Positions 12,733 to 24,542 of a stretch of DNA of 64,000 nt are shown one piece after another. Location: positions 90,213,936 to 90,277,935 of the forward strand of contig JAMXBB010000001.1 of the NCBI GenBank assembly GCA_024138015.1, read 5' to 3'. Below the pieces are notes generated by a model. It saw only the letters and a program-made list of their open reading frames with translations. It had not been told where the DNA came from and did not search any database. Made by a program: the position numbers and the translations under genes. The stretch's first letter is position 1. Every line of letters begins with the position of its first letter. The stretch comes from Lumnitzera littorea. Lineage: Eukaryota; Streptophyta; Magnoliopsida; Myrtales; Combretaceae.

Positions 12733-15700
12733 GAAGGTAATCATATTGATCCATGTCACCAATATCACATATTCCCTAAAAGAGAATTCTCACTAGGGAT
12801 AAGCTAAAACTACGTACATAACAATACAACTGCATGCACATGACATGCAAAAGACAAACGCATACATAAGTTAATGTAGCAAACATGATTTAATTATCTT
12901 ACTTAAGTCAAAACAAGCACACAACCTTAGGTGTCTTTAAGATTAGAGTAACTCATGACTCCTAGCCCCCATAATGTACCTACATAGTTGCAATATTGAA
13001 ACCAAAAGTTGCGTCTTCTCAAGACAACACTAAATTTACCATTAGGTGCTAGTCCATACAAGCATTCATAAAGGGATCCTGTAACTATTGATATAACCTA
13101 CCTGCAACTTCTTTCCAATACACTAATCCGATTCATGATCTCATCTAGGTTAGTAACCCATCAAAAATATCAGTTCTTAGATAACTAGATGATGTGCTTA
13201 AGATCCTCCAAGAAAGAATAAGGACATAAATTTATCGCACAACAACTATAAAGATCAAATACTTTTTTTTTTTTTGTGGGAATTACATTAATAAAAGAAG
13301 AATTTTATGATTTTTATGAGAAAAAAATAATAGGGATATAAGCAATTTCGGAATTGAAATGTCTCAACAATTCAAGAAATAAGCTAAGGTTTTGATTAAA
13401 ATCCTAGAATTGATATGAGTCTTTGATACATTCATCACCATAATCTAAGAACAATTGTTTGCCACAATTAATAAATTAATTAATAAGAACAAAGAGCTTT
13501 TCAAGAGAAAGACATTCTCATAGAATCATCCATAATGAAAAGATTTCATATAAAGTGTGAATTATTTTAAATAAACATCTCATGCCTTATATAGGCCCGT
13601 GACTCTAAATGTTAATAGACATAAAAGAAATAACATAAACAAGAAATAATCTTAATAGCTTAGTAATTAAAGATTAACCAATTGGATTTAGAAAATAACC
13701 CTATTACTCAAAAATGAAAAGTACATGTAATAAAGGAAACAAATAATCTCAAGCTCTATATCTTATATATCCCCAAAGCAAAACATCTAGAAGAATGAGT
13801 TACTAAAGTAGAACCTTTATTTATAACAACTTCTAAAGTAGGACCTTAATAATATTGAAGCTCTACTAGAAGTAGAAGCAAGTAGCAAAAGCTTTACAAC
13901 AACAAAATCATAAGCAAAGCTCAAATAGCATAAGTTCTACCATAAGGACCAAAACCTAAACAAACGCAAAAGTAGAACCAGAAATAGGAACTAATAGCGA
14001 AAGCTTTACAACAATAAAATCATAAGCAAAAGCTCAAAGAGCATAAGTTCTACCATAAGGACCAAAAGTGAAAGCAAAACCAAAAATAGGAATGTCAACA
14101 TGGGCAAAAACAAAAGTCGAAGCTAAATATGAGACAAAAGTTAAGCTTTAGGTTAGAAGTTCCTTGTTCACTTTGATTTTTGCACTAAAGGCTAATTCCT
14201 ATTGCCAAATTTCTTCAATAAGATGTTGCTTAACAACCAACTATATTCTATCAATCATTAAGTCAATATCCAAATCACTAATTGCCTAATCTTTGTCCTT
14301 TTCCAAGCATTAGCAATAAGTAGATAAAATTTGACTTTATATCAAGCTCATTATCATCTAACCCTAATATGAATAAAACAAGCAAATGGTCACGTACTTG
14401 CACCCTAAGCAACTAAAACCTTCATTTAGCTAAAATTACTTATTTCTAATACAATTTATATAATAACAAAGTCACATATTCATACTTAAGAAAAATCTAT
14501 GACCATGACTTAATTTTAGGTCTTTGATGAAGCACCTAAAGATTTAAGCTCAAGAAGGATGTTAAATTAATTATATAATTAACTTAGAATTATCGCACTC
14601 TAGGTGCTTTTATCTACTTACTAACAAATATTTAATCCTAACAATTAACTAACAAAATTTTTTAACCCAATGCTAATTTATTATGTAACTACTAACTAAA
14701 AATTTAATAATTGTTTAACTAACTGACCTTAATAAAATAAGTGACTAACTTTCAACTAACTAATAATTTACTAACCTATAAAATAATCAAATAAGTACAA
14801 GTTAACTCTTAATTAAATAACAGAAATAAAATTTTTCATCTTACCGAAATAAGGCCTATCAACCCGTCTTTGACTAGCCCGATTTAGTGCTAATTAACCA
14901 CCTAAGATATAGAGTTGGTCCATCGTCTTAATGTGGATGGGTTAAGCATTTTCTAAGCTATTTAATGGCTTAGCTTAAGCCATTTTTTAGGTCTTTCATA
15001 AAAGTTTCAATTTCCAAACTTTGTTTTCTAAAACTATTTTCCATAATGGCTACAACTTTTAATGAAGTAAACCATTTATTCAACGATTTGTCTAATGAAC
15101 AACCTTTTACATTTTCACTAACAACTTCTTATGGCTTTTCCATGCATTTTTTTATCTTATTTAATATAAACCCATATAGATTCTTAAAATCGACCAAAAT
15201 CTACAAATCTTTCGATTAAGCTTTCAACTTCTAATTTTGACAACTTTCTCCTAGAAAGAAAAACTAATTCATTACTTACATATATACATATATATATGGT
15301 AATAAAGAACCAATGATGCATGGTCCATAGTGGTTCTTGCTCCAAAATTATTAAAGCTAATCATACTTTCATAATAACATCAATACTCAACTTCTTAATA
15401 CTATAGTCTGTAAATAAAAAATGAAACCTATATACTACCACCTTCGCACATAAAATAGAATCTTTCAATCAAAAGAATAAGGGGGTTACCTCAAATTATT
15501 AAGAGTGTCAAGATGAATACCCCTTATGCACTAACTACACCAATCACTAACCTATACGGAAATTGATTCCCTTATAAAATCAATAGATCAAGGTTTATTA
15601 TTCACCAATAATTAACCACTAGAGTAGATTTAGGTTTTCACCTTTATATGAAATGGAAAACCCTGTCTCTCTTATCTATATGCCACAGTCCCTTCATTCG

Positions 15701-16282
15701 CTTATAATCCTTGTAGGAAAAATAAATTGATGTTCAAATCTACAATAAAATCAAACTTTAAAAGACAATTACCTACCTATTTGCAAAACCTTCTTTGATC
15801 TTTAAGATTTTCCAACAACCCCTATCAATTTATGTTCAAAATATCATAATACAAGAAGTATTTTGAATTAGGATCCATCCTTCGTTAAGGTCAATAAAGA
15901 AATGAAAAGATATGAGAAAGAACTCTTGTCTTTCTCTCTTGATGTCATAGAATTTTGTTTTTTTTTTTTTAATGAGATAAGGTTTCACTTTAGTCTACCA
16001 CAAATACTGCGAGGAAGGGCACACTCCATCATTGGACGCTTTAATTAAATTTTGCAATTAAATACATCAATTTATCCAATTATCAATTACTAAAAAAAGG
16101 GATTAATTACTTATTATTCCTCTTTTTAAATATATTTTCTAAGGTATTTCATTTATATTAACACAAAGTTTCTTATTTTTATTAGTGATGAGGAAAGGGA
16201 AGGATAAGAAAGTGCACAAGGAGAGCTAGTTTGGTCTTGATAACTGGTTTCCAAATGTTTTAAGCCATGCTTCCTCTATTCT

Positions 16283-16284
<2 letters not shown>
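12733..16284. other. Intergenic with one local tandem duplication
   Basis: A long AT-rich stretch with no supported exon on either strand. It includes a T-run at about 13264-13276, a tandem duplication at 13870-14094 (listed) and stop-rich A/C-rich sequence at about 14400-14850. Confidence 0.45.
13870..14094. repeat. Tandem duplication, period about 112
   Basis: Two adjacent units share AAAGCTTTACAACAA, AAATCATAAGCAAA and CATAAGTTCTACCATAAG in the same order, offset by about 112-113 bases. The unit is rich in AGC/AAG words and not coding. Confidence 0.8.
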
Positions 16285-16320
<36 letters not shown>

Positions 16321-16346
16321 TGTGTGTGTGTCTGTATGTGTGTGTA
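16285..16346. repeat. (TG)n microsatellite
   Basis: TG dinucleotide run of about 60 bases with a few TA and TC interruptions. Confidence 0.9.
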
Positions 16347-18060
16347 TCTATATATTCTTCTTATACTTATGAAGGAACCGCTAGTTGTAGTTCTGGAACC
16401 ATGGAATCAACCCTGAAGTGATTGTTAGAACCAATTACTATAGCTTTGTACTGATTATAAAGTTGGACTAGCCTAAGAACACGTCTAGTTATAGAACAAT
16501 GTGAAATCCAATGTAAGAGATGACATATTGCCATGTCCGGGCACATGTTCTATTTAAACTCAATCAAGCTTATTTAAGTTTAGCTCGACTTTAAACGGCA
16601 TTCAATAAATTCAAGCTCAACTTTGTTAAATTTATTTGAATCAATTATCTAAAAATAATTATTTCATTAACATAACACTAATATCTCAACTCAATGGGAA
16701 TTAGATTAACATTGAAACTTAAGTCAAACTTAATCAGGTTAGCAAGCTAATGGAATTGAACATCAGAAAACTCAAGCTCGAGTGGATAAACTTATGAGTA
16801 CCTCGAGTTCGATCTCAACCTTTTGAGATTAACACCATAACCAACTAATCAAAAACTTAAGTTTATAGATGTAGTGTGAATTATTATATTTATTATTTGA
16901 CACTGCACTTAACTTATGGGTTAAGATTTTGACTTAAACCCATCAAATGGGCAGCTGAATTAGATAAGAGTCTAAAACCTAAGGCCTCCTGCTATAATAC
17001 AATATTGAGGTTAGCAAGACAACCATCTTAATATAAAAGTTTAAATTTATGGATATAGTATAAGTTATTATATTTATTACTTGATGAAAGCTCAACTCGA
17101 TTATTGTTGAATCAAATTCGAGTAAATATCTAATTGAACAAGTTTGTATTATTTGCATGCCTTGCCTAGTTCAGTCTATGAAGGGAGAAAGAGAAGGGGA
17201 AAAAAAAAATTAAGAATGGCAACTTGTTAGTGTAAGAGATGGTTTCATACTTCCATGGATTTTTCTCTGACAATTTCGTCCCCTGGCCATTCCAGTCGCG
17301 ACAACCATAATGCAAATTGTCAATTGTCAATTTCACGCATGACTAAGTAATATCATCTTCTTGAAATCTTGTAGCAGCAACTTCAAATCTTAGAAACATG
17401 TCCGGGATCCCCTATTTGTAAAACAGCAGAACTCATTTTTGGATATTTGCCCGTTCAAGTGTTTTCATGACCAGAAAAAATAAAAAGAAAAAAAAAAACA
17501 AAAGATTGAATGAATCCAAAGCGACACGAAGATGCGAGACAATGATAAGCCGAGGAAGTGCTGTCGCAATCTGTGCAACCAATCTTTGGTTTTTCTATAT
17601 TTGTGGTGGTTAGAACGCTCCCTTTTCAGTCAAATTCTGCATTTCGTGATGACAGAATCTTTCCATTTCCAAATTGTATTAACTGTTCATATCTGTACAT
17701 AATCCCGACTCGTGGCATGAGCCATGATCTTTTCGTAATCTTCATGATAAGCCGGGCATGGTAAAAGGCCACCATACATTGAACTCACATGCATGATAAT
17801 ACTTATCTTTTAGGCTAAAAGGATAGGATAATAATTGTCATACAATTATGAGTTAACAATTTTGAAAACTCTTTCTAAGTTAAATATTATTTTTGTGTAA
17901 ATTGTGGAAGAATTACAAGTATTAATTCCACACAATAAATTCAATAGAAACTTATACTTTTAACCAAATTTATCAATTTTATCAAAATTAAATAGGTTAA
18001 AAAATACAAATAAGCTAACTTTCTATAAAACCATCAATCATTAGGGCATCAATCCCATTT

Positions 18061-18094
<34 letters not shown>

Positions 18095-19589
18095 GCCAAT
18101 TGTTTGATGTTTTTTTCATTTAGGTTCCAGCTCTAGCAATAAGGTTTAGAAAGAAATTTATTTACTTTAGTTTGCCCTTAACAATTCAAAATGAGTTTGA
18201 TTCTTTTCAATTCGTCTTTTTTCTAAATAAAATAATAGAAAAAGAATTTAGTTTCAAATTTACTTATCCTTCTTCTATATATATATTTGATAATAGATTA
18301 AAAGGCCTTTTATGGAGAAAGAACTTTTTTTTTTCATTTTTTTTTTTACTTTCATCATGTATTTTGAGTTTTATTTATAACTATTGTAGACATATTTGCA
18401 ATTTTTTAAAGTTTATTATATAGATTGTAGAAACTTATGTTTATATATTTCAATTGTATGTTCCAATTTTATAGATCATCTAACAATTCTACCTAGAATC
18501 AGAAGTTTGACAACCTTGAATTCTACAAATGTATGTGAACCAAGTGGATATGACGGTAATGAGTTTGAGCTCGACCTCAACCTCGACTGTAATTATTATT
18601 AAAATCGAACAAAAGTCGTATAACTTGTGAACGGGTTTAGCTTATCTACACTTGTAGATAAAACTCAACTCCACCAATTGAATTATTGCACCCAATTCTC
18701 CAATGTGGGACTTACTACAATGGGTCCCAAAATACAATAAAAGACCACCATAAGTGGACGTGATAAAGTGTAGCAAGATTTCCCTTACTTTATCTTTTTG
18801 TTTCCACTACTAGAACTATATGTTTTTCTTGCTTGACGAAAGTATACACTCATATCCACTCTAATTACATATGTAATGAACCTCTGTGGCTGAATTGAAA
18901 GGGACATGATATATCATCAATAATTTTTCTATGAGGCATAATAGGCAATAAAAATAGGTGGGCGAGGGTAAGCAAAGAGAGATCTCATTCATTGCATGTT
19001 GGGATTTGGATTTTCTAAAATGTTTTCTATGATCTTGTTTCATTTGTGCTGAAAACATTATCAAACAATGATTGAGACAATTACATCAATAATGTGGAAA
19101 TTTTTTGTGTAGAACTTTAAGAATATAATTAGTTGTAGTATTCTCATATATGGTCAAGGCATTTATAGCCCGTATATTATGAACAACATTTTTCTATTAG
19201 GATGAGAATATAATGATCAATATATGCTTTTAGCGTTTAAAAATTCATGATATACGTTAGATTTAGGCTGCACTAATGTATGCATTAAAATTGTAATGTT
19301 CTTATGTTTTCACTATCTAGTCAAGTGATAGTTGTTTAATCTACATGAATTTAGCTTATCTTTTGCCATTTATTTCTATGTATTTAATTGGTTTGTGAGG
19401 AAAATAACATAGAAAGTTATATCAAGCATAAAGATGAACAAGAGGAGAAAACATGAAGGTTTCATAAAAATTTTGGGTATATAAAAGCTTTGTTTTACCA
19501 CTATAATTTGGGCATTTGAATGAGGTGAGATAATTAAGAACTTTAGTTGAAGACTAAGACTTCATCAAACACATGAAGGTAGATCTCAA
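16347..19589. other. Intergenic, AT-rich
   Basis: It contains repeated AAGCTCAA / GAGCTC-like words at about 16560-17160, as seen in old dispersed plant repeats, an A-run near 17489, and a CT microsatellite. A patch of more balanced composition at about 17260-17760 gives a 68-codon frame without recognisable motifs. No gene is supported. Confidence 0.4.
18064..18092. repeat. (CT)n microsatellite
   Basis: Pure TC/CT dinucleotide run of about 29 bases. Confidence 0.9.
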
Positions 19590-22000
19590 AAGAAGACTCT
19601 TGTGTCTACCCATACCCTAGTACGGGTGGCAACCACCTCTTGCCTTTGGTAGGTTGTAACTTAGTGATGGCGGATATCATTGGTATAACTCCTAAGTGAA
19701 CTCCTGGTAGTCCATTGGCCATGCATGGTGACATACCTGCAAGAAGCCCCTTATGGCGTTACCAATAAAGAGTTTTCTGATGCTCAAGTTAGCGGAAAAG
19801 TGTTTGAGTTCTAGAAAGTGTAAGAGCTAATGAATTGAGAGAGTTCCCAAGAGGTTCCAAGATCCTCTTACCTAGTGCCTTCCCTCCTATTTATAAGTTA
19901 AGGGGGCTAACTTGCTTGAACACATGGTTGGAGAGGATTAGTCAAGATGAAATCTAAGATGGTAGCAATGTTAGTACAAAAAGAATTCTACCCTTTTGCC
20001 GATTGGTTAAAGCTTGGGGTGTAGGCCGATCACATTGATGGAAGTAGCCTCCTCTATAGCTTGGTGGCCAATTTACAAGCTGTATATCAAGTGGTCATTC
20101 AACATTTAATAAAGAGAGAGAAAGAGATGAGAAGGGGAGTGAGCTTGGCTTAGCCTAATAGCGAACTTCCCAAAGATTATGCTGAGCTGAAGGCAAGCTC
20201 TCTCCTGGTGGTGTGAGATGGAGCTTCGGGTTCCTAGGAAAGGACTCCTTAAGTGATTGGATTTGGATCGACTTAAGACGGATGGGCCTTCCAATTACCC
20301 GACCATGGAAGTAGTACTAGTAGATGGCTAGCATTCGAAGGCCATCTAGAGTGCTCACCAATGTCTTAAGCTAAGCGGACAAAGTTAGGACATGTACCAA
20401 GCTGGCCATCATGTATAGTGGGAAGAATCTTTTATTAGGTCGACCAAGCCTCTTCATGGGCTTAGCCCTTCAGAGCCTTGGGCTAGAAGTTAACCATCGC
20501 ACCCCCCCCCCCGCCCCCCCTCCCTAAATTACTCTCTTTAGCATTAGAGTGGCAAGGAGGGTACAATATGCTTTGGCTTAGGAGATCGAAGCCCCTGTAA
20601 GACACTTTGTGAGAAGAGGTGTGAATTGCCCAAGGTGTTCGGGCGTGAGGAACTATCAAGGGCCTTTTAGATGTGATGATTGAAGTAACTGTTATAGGTA
20701 GTCTTTTCCAATGTCATCTTTTCCAAGCACAACGACGACACCTAGGACAATGTACCACATGTGTAGATATTGATGCACCTTAGAAACACTGTAATCAAGG
20801 ATGAATGGTTGCATTAATGGTTACTCTTGCTGCCATCTTGCCACAACTATTGGATTGGTCTGTAATGACACGTCGATGGCTCAAGTTTCTCCCTTGTTGA
20901 TTATATAAAGGTCCAACAAGGGATGATTCTTCTTTGTTCTTATCCTATCATTTTGCTTTGTGACTTTAGATCCCATAAAAGCATAACAAAACTTCTTTTG
21001 CCCTTGTAGAGTCTAGGAATTATTTAAGTCAGAGAAGATCATACTATGGGGGAGAGCATACAAACTCCAACTGTACTCTCATGATGGGCCCTTGAATACT
21101 AATTAGGGGATGTAATAGGTTACTCAATGATTAGGGGTAGCCTCTGATTACTGATTAAAGGATGTACATGAACCCGTCGATCCAGCAAAAGGTACTCGGG
21201 CATACATCCTCTAGTTACTGTAGCACAGACAGTATAAAAGCATAGGCACACATGGTTGACACCTGTATGTTGCACATCATCTATAGTGTTTCTGATGCTA
21301 AGAGAAGGTTCCCTGGCAACCCAGGGGAGGTTGACTTGAATTGGCTTTACAACTCTCGCATAAGGGGAAGAGGGGGGGTGTTTTAAGGCATTGGAGCATT
21401 ATAGTTTATATAAGTTTGCGTACTCTCTAAATCTGGTTCAATAGCAGTCGCTGCATGAACTTCAAGTGCTCTAGTAACTTCTATTGAACATGAAGATTCC
21501 CTGGGAATTTAGCTATATAGTCTAAATAGGTCAACTATCCTTGGTCATTCTAATAAGTAAGGAATTCTTCTCGAAGTTATCGATATCGACATGGTAGGTT
21601 TGAGCATAATGAAAGAAGAGCTCACCAACATGCCATTCTAAACGAGATGGGTTCTTTACTCGACAACAATTATGGCGGCAAAAGAGTGCTCCTAGAGTGT
21701 TTCTCAAAGATTGTGGCCATCATCTTAAGTGCTAAAGGCCAATCATGGTTCGCCTAATTAGAAATGTGAGCTAAGTTGAAGTTACGAGCAAACCAGCCGA
21801 AGCAAGGGAACCTTTAGTATAGTTAAGTTGAAGTTGTGAGCTAGAAGCAAGCATCGACATAGAGCAGCAGTCTTTGTTGTGATTTTTCTTCTTTCTCCTT
21901 TTGCTTGTACTTAAGGTTAGTATGCTAACCCCTAAGCCTTGTAAGCAACCTGTACATTGAATAAAATGAAATGAAATTTCTATACATGTTCATCCATTCT
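19590..22000 (+). repeat. GC-richer block, possible LTR or retroelement remnant
   Basis: This block is clearly less AT-rich than both flanks, with sharp edges near 19.6 and 22.0 kb. It has stops in all frames. TATA-like boxes (CTATTTATAAG near 19889, TTATATAAAGG near 20902) and a terminal AATAAAATGAAATGAAA signal near 21959 resemble the promoter and polyadenylation parts of a long plant LTR read on the plus strand. I found no partner LTR, no gag or pol motif and no clear target duplication, so a solo LTR or a captured non-coding fragment are equally possible. Confidence 0.35.
20503..20523. repeat. Poly-C tract
   Basis: About twenty bases, nearly all C with one G and one T. It stands out in an AT-rich window and may be a mutational or sequencing hot spot. 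Confidence 0.85.
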
Positions 22001-24365
22001 TCTTTTGCTTCTTTTCAGTGAAATTTCCATCAATTGTCAAATAATTCATAATAAATAGTAAACACAACATTTTTTGAAAATTCTTGTTACCAAAATTTAG
22101 TATATATTAAAAGAGTATTATATAAAATTTTTCAACTCAAAACAACATCATTTAATATTTTAGAAAATTTAATCAAAATTCATTAAAACAAGGCATGTTC
22201 TTGAAAAAGTACCCTAAATCGATGTTATTTTAAGAAAATAAAATTAGTAGATAAAAGTACATATAAAATAATTAAGGAAAACCAAATTTCATAATTTTCT
22301 AACATCATTTGGTGTTTTTAGAAATTTAAACAAAATCGGATGGAAAAATGGACCTCACCAACGCACAACCGTCTAGCCACCCTTGGTTGTTGACCGGTCT
22401 TCCCATAGCCCCAATTGCTTAAGTCCAAAAGCCCAAGTTGTTAGGTCTTCATTTGATATGGAAACTTGATTTTTCCCTATTTTAATCCAAATTTTCACTA
22501 TTTTTGTATAAATTGTGTTCTTATGTTTCTAGAAAGGATTTTGGGTGTTTGATCTGGTAGAATGTTATTGAACAAGCACTAAATTTTATTTTGATAAATC
22601 TCTAAACGATTGAGATGAGATAAAGTGGACTACAAGTGTCATTTTATCAAATTCCTAAATATATGCCATTATTCTTGGCCAATTTTGAAATTGCCAACTT
22701 AAAAGCTTTTATCCTACTAATCCAGATGATGTCATGCCCTTTCCATGATATCTACGTGTATGTGGCAATTTTTTATAATTTTCTATTAATCAGATACAAT
22801 TTTTAGTAATTATTTGGTATATTTAATAATATATTTACATATCGAGTATATAACATATATACTACATGATTATATAATCATGTTACATGTAATTTGACCC
22901 TTAAATATTATTTGTACAGCTTAAATAATTTATTTCTAAAAGATTTATTACGTTTTGGGACTCAAGCATTGAGTTCTCAGTAATTATCGAATGTATCCGA
23001 TTAAAGTATATTTTATTAAAATTAAATATTATAAGTAATTTATTTTAAGAAATTAACCCTACTAAAACTCTCCTTCTAACTTTTATGATTTTATATTAAA
23101 ATTCGACTCAATTTAAGAAAAATTGTTCGAAAACCCTAAATCATTCTAAGTGCTCTAAACATCCTAACTAGTATTGGTTAGTTTAGTGATCAAAGCACTT
23201 AATCAACTAGGGTCGGACAATATTAGAGTAAGATATTCTAAGTTCAAACACCTATATCATTATTTAACTCCATCTTAGCCATCCACTTATTGGGTTTGGG
23301 TCAAAGTCTAACCGAGAAGGAGGGGGGTATTTCATAATAAATATAATAGTCTATATCATTAATGAGTGCAAAACATTAGAATAATAGTATTGTTTCTTCT
23401 TCCACTAGTCCGTATTTCAAATTTGTTACTTAGAAAACAAGTACTTCTTTTGAAGTTTTTCCACAAGAAGTAGTTTTCAAAAGCTTATATATATATATAA
23501 CAAACAATACAAGTTATTAAATATTATATATTATAATAGTTGGAGCATATTTATCAGGGCTACTTGACATGGTACATTTAAACTTGTATTGATACACCAT
23601 AATTATCGTGGGGGTGCTTGTAGCATATTTTCATGCTAAACAATTCATTTTTAAAAAATATTTTATACATTGATATAAAAAGTGATGAACATGAGACATA
23701 CAAAATATTTAAAAATAAGCAACTTTATTGAAATACTTAAAAATTACTTAGAAAGAAAAGTTATTTAAAATGTTAATAGGATACCCTAAATACCTTTATA
23801 GATACTTTATTAATAAATGCGCCCTAAGAGACTTCTAACTACGTATGACTAATGAAAGACAATGGTAATGCAATCATCACTTATAATTAAGGGTGCAAAC
23901 GAGCCAAATCCAAACTCAACTCATTTAAAAATTATAGAGCCTATAAATTGAGGCTCGAACTCAACTAATTTAAATAAATAAGTTTTTTCCTAAGTTCATT
24001 TAGATAAAAATTATTGAGCCAAGCCAAATTTAAAATGAACCAATCTTAAACAATTTAACTTATTGATAACCCTACTTACCAACCTTCTATGTAGATGTTA
24101 GCAATCAAATGAAAAAATCAACGGACACTTATCAAACCAGTTCCGAGTTTTAAAAAAAAGAATTAATAATATTTTTATGGTAGTTAACTATCAGAGCCGT
24201 TTGTGTGTCCTATTTTACATTCTATCACTATCTATCTCATTGCAATTGCTGCATTAATGACTAAATTTTCACAATGCTATTCGGTAAAGTTCGGCAAACT
24301 TTTGCCAAAAAATAAAATAAAATCAAAATGTGGTTAAAAAATGTTTATAGAAGGCTACTCCTATA
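22001..24365. other. Intergenic upstream of intact SDR
   Basis: AT-rich with no exon. At about 23888-24075 the sequence AAGGGTGCAAACGAGCC followed by CTCAACTCATTT and GAGGCTCGAACTCAA resembles an old dispersed plant repeat, closing with an ACCCTACTT end that could be the inverse of the start. A short AT dinucleotide run is present near 23490. Confidence 0.4.
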
Positions 24366-24376
24366 TCTGCATATAA
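24366..24376 (+). promoter_or_regulatory. Candidate TATA box of the SDR gene
   Basis: GCATATAAGCA lies about 170 bases before the SDR start codon. That is a plausible core promoter position if the 5' leader is about 140 bases. The call rests on position and word alone. Confidence 0.3.
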
Positions 24377-24542
24377 GCAAGAAGAAGTGGCAAACGTTTG
24401 TGTCACTGGGCCTTTTAGCTTGTGACCGACAGGTTGTAGAGCGCCAGGACGCAAACTATCAAGCTACCAAGTTCACCCTTTAGACCAAAAGCTGAGAATT
24501 CAACTCTCTACGTTCATATTTCAGTTGCAGGCCTCAAAAACT

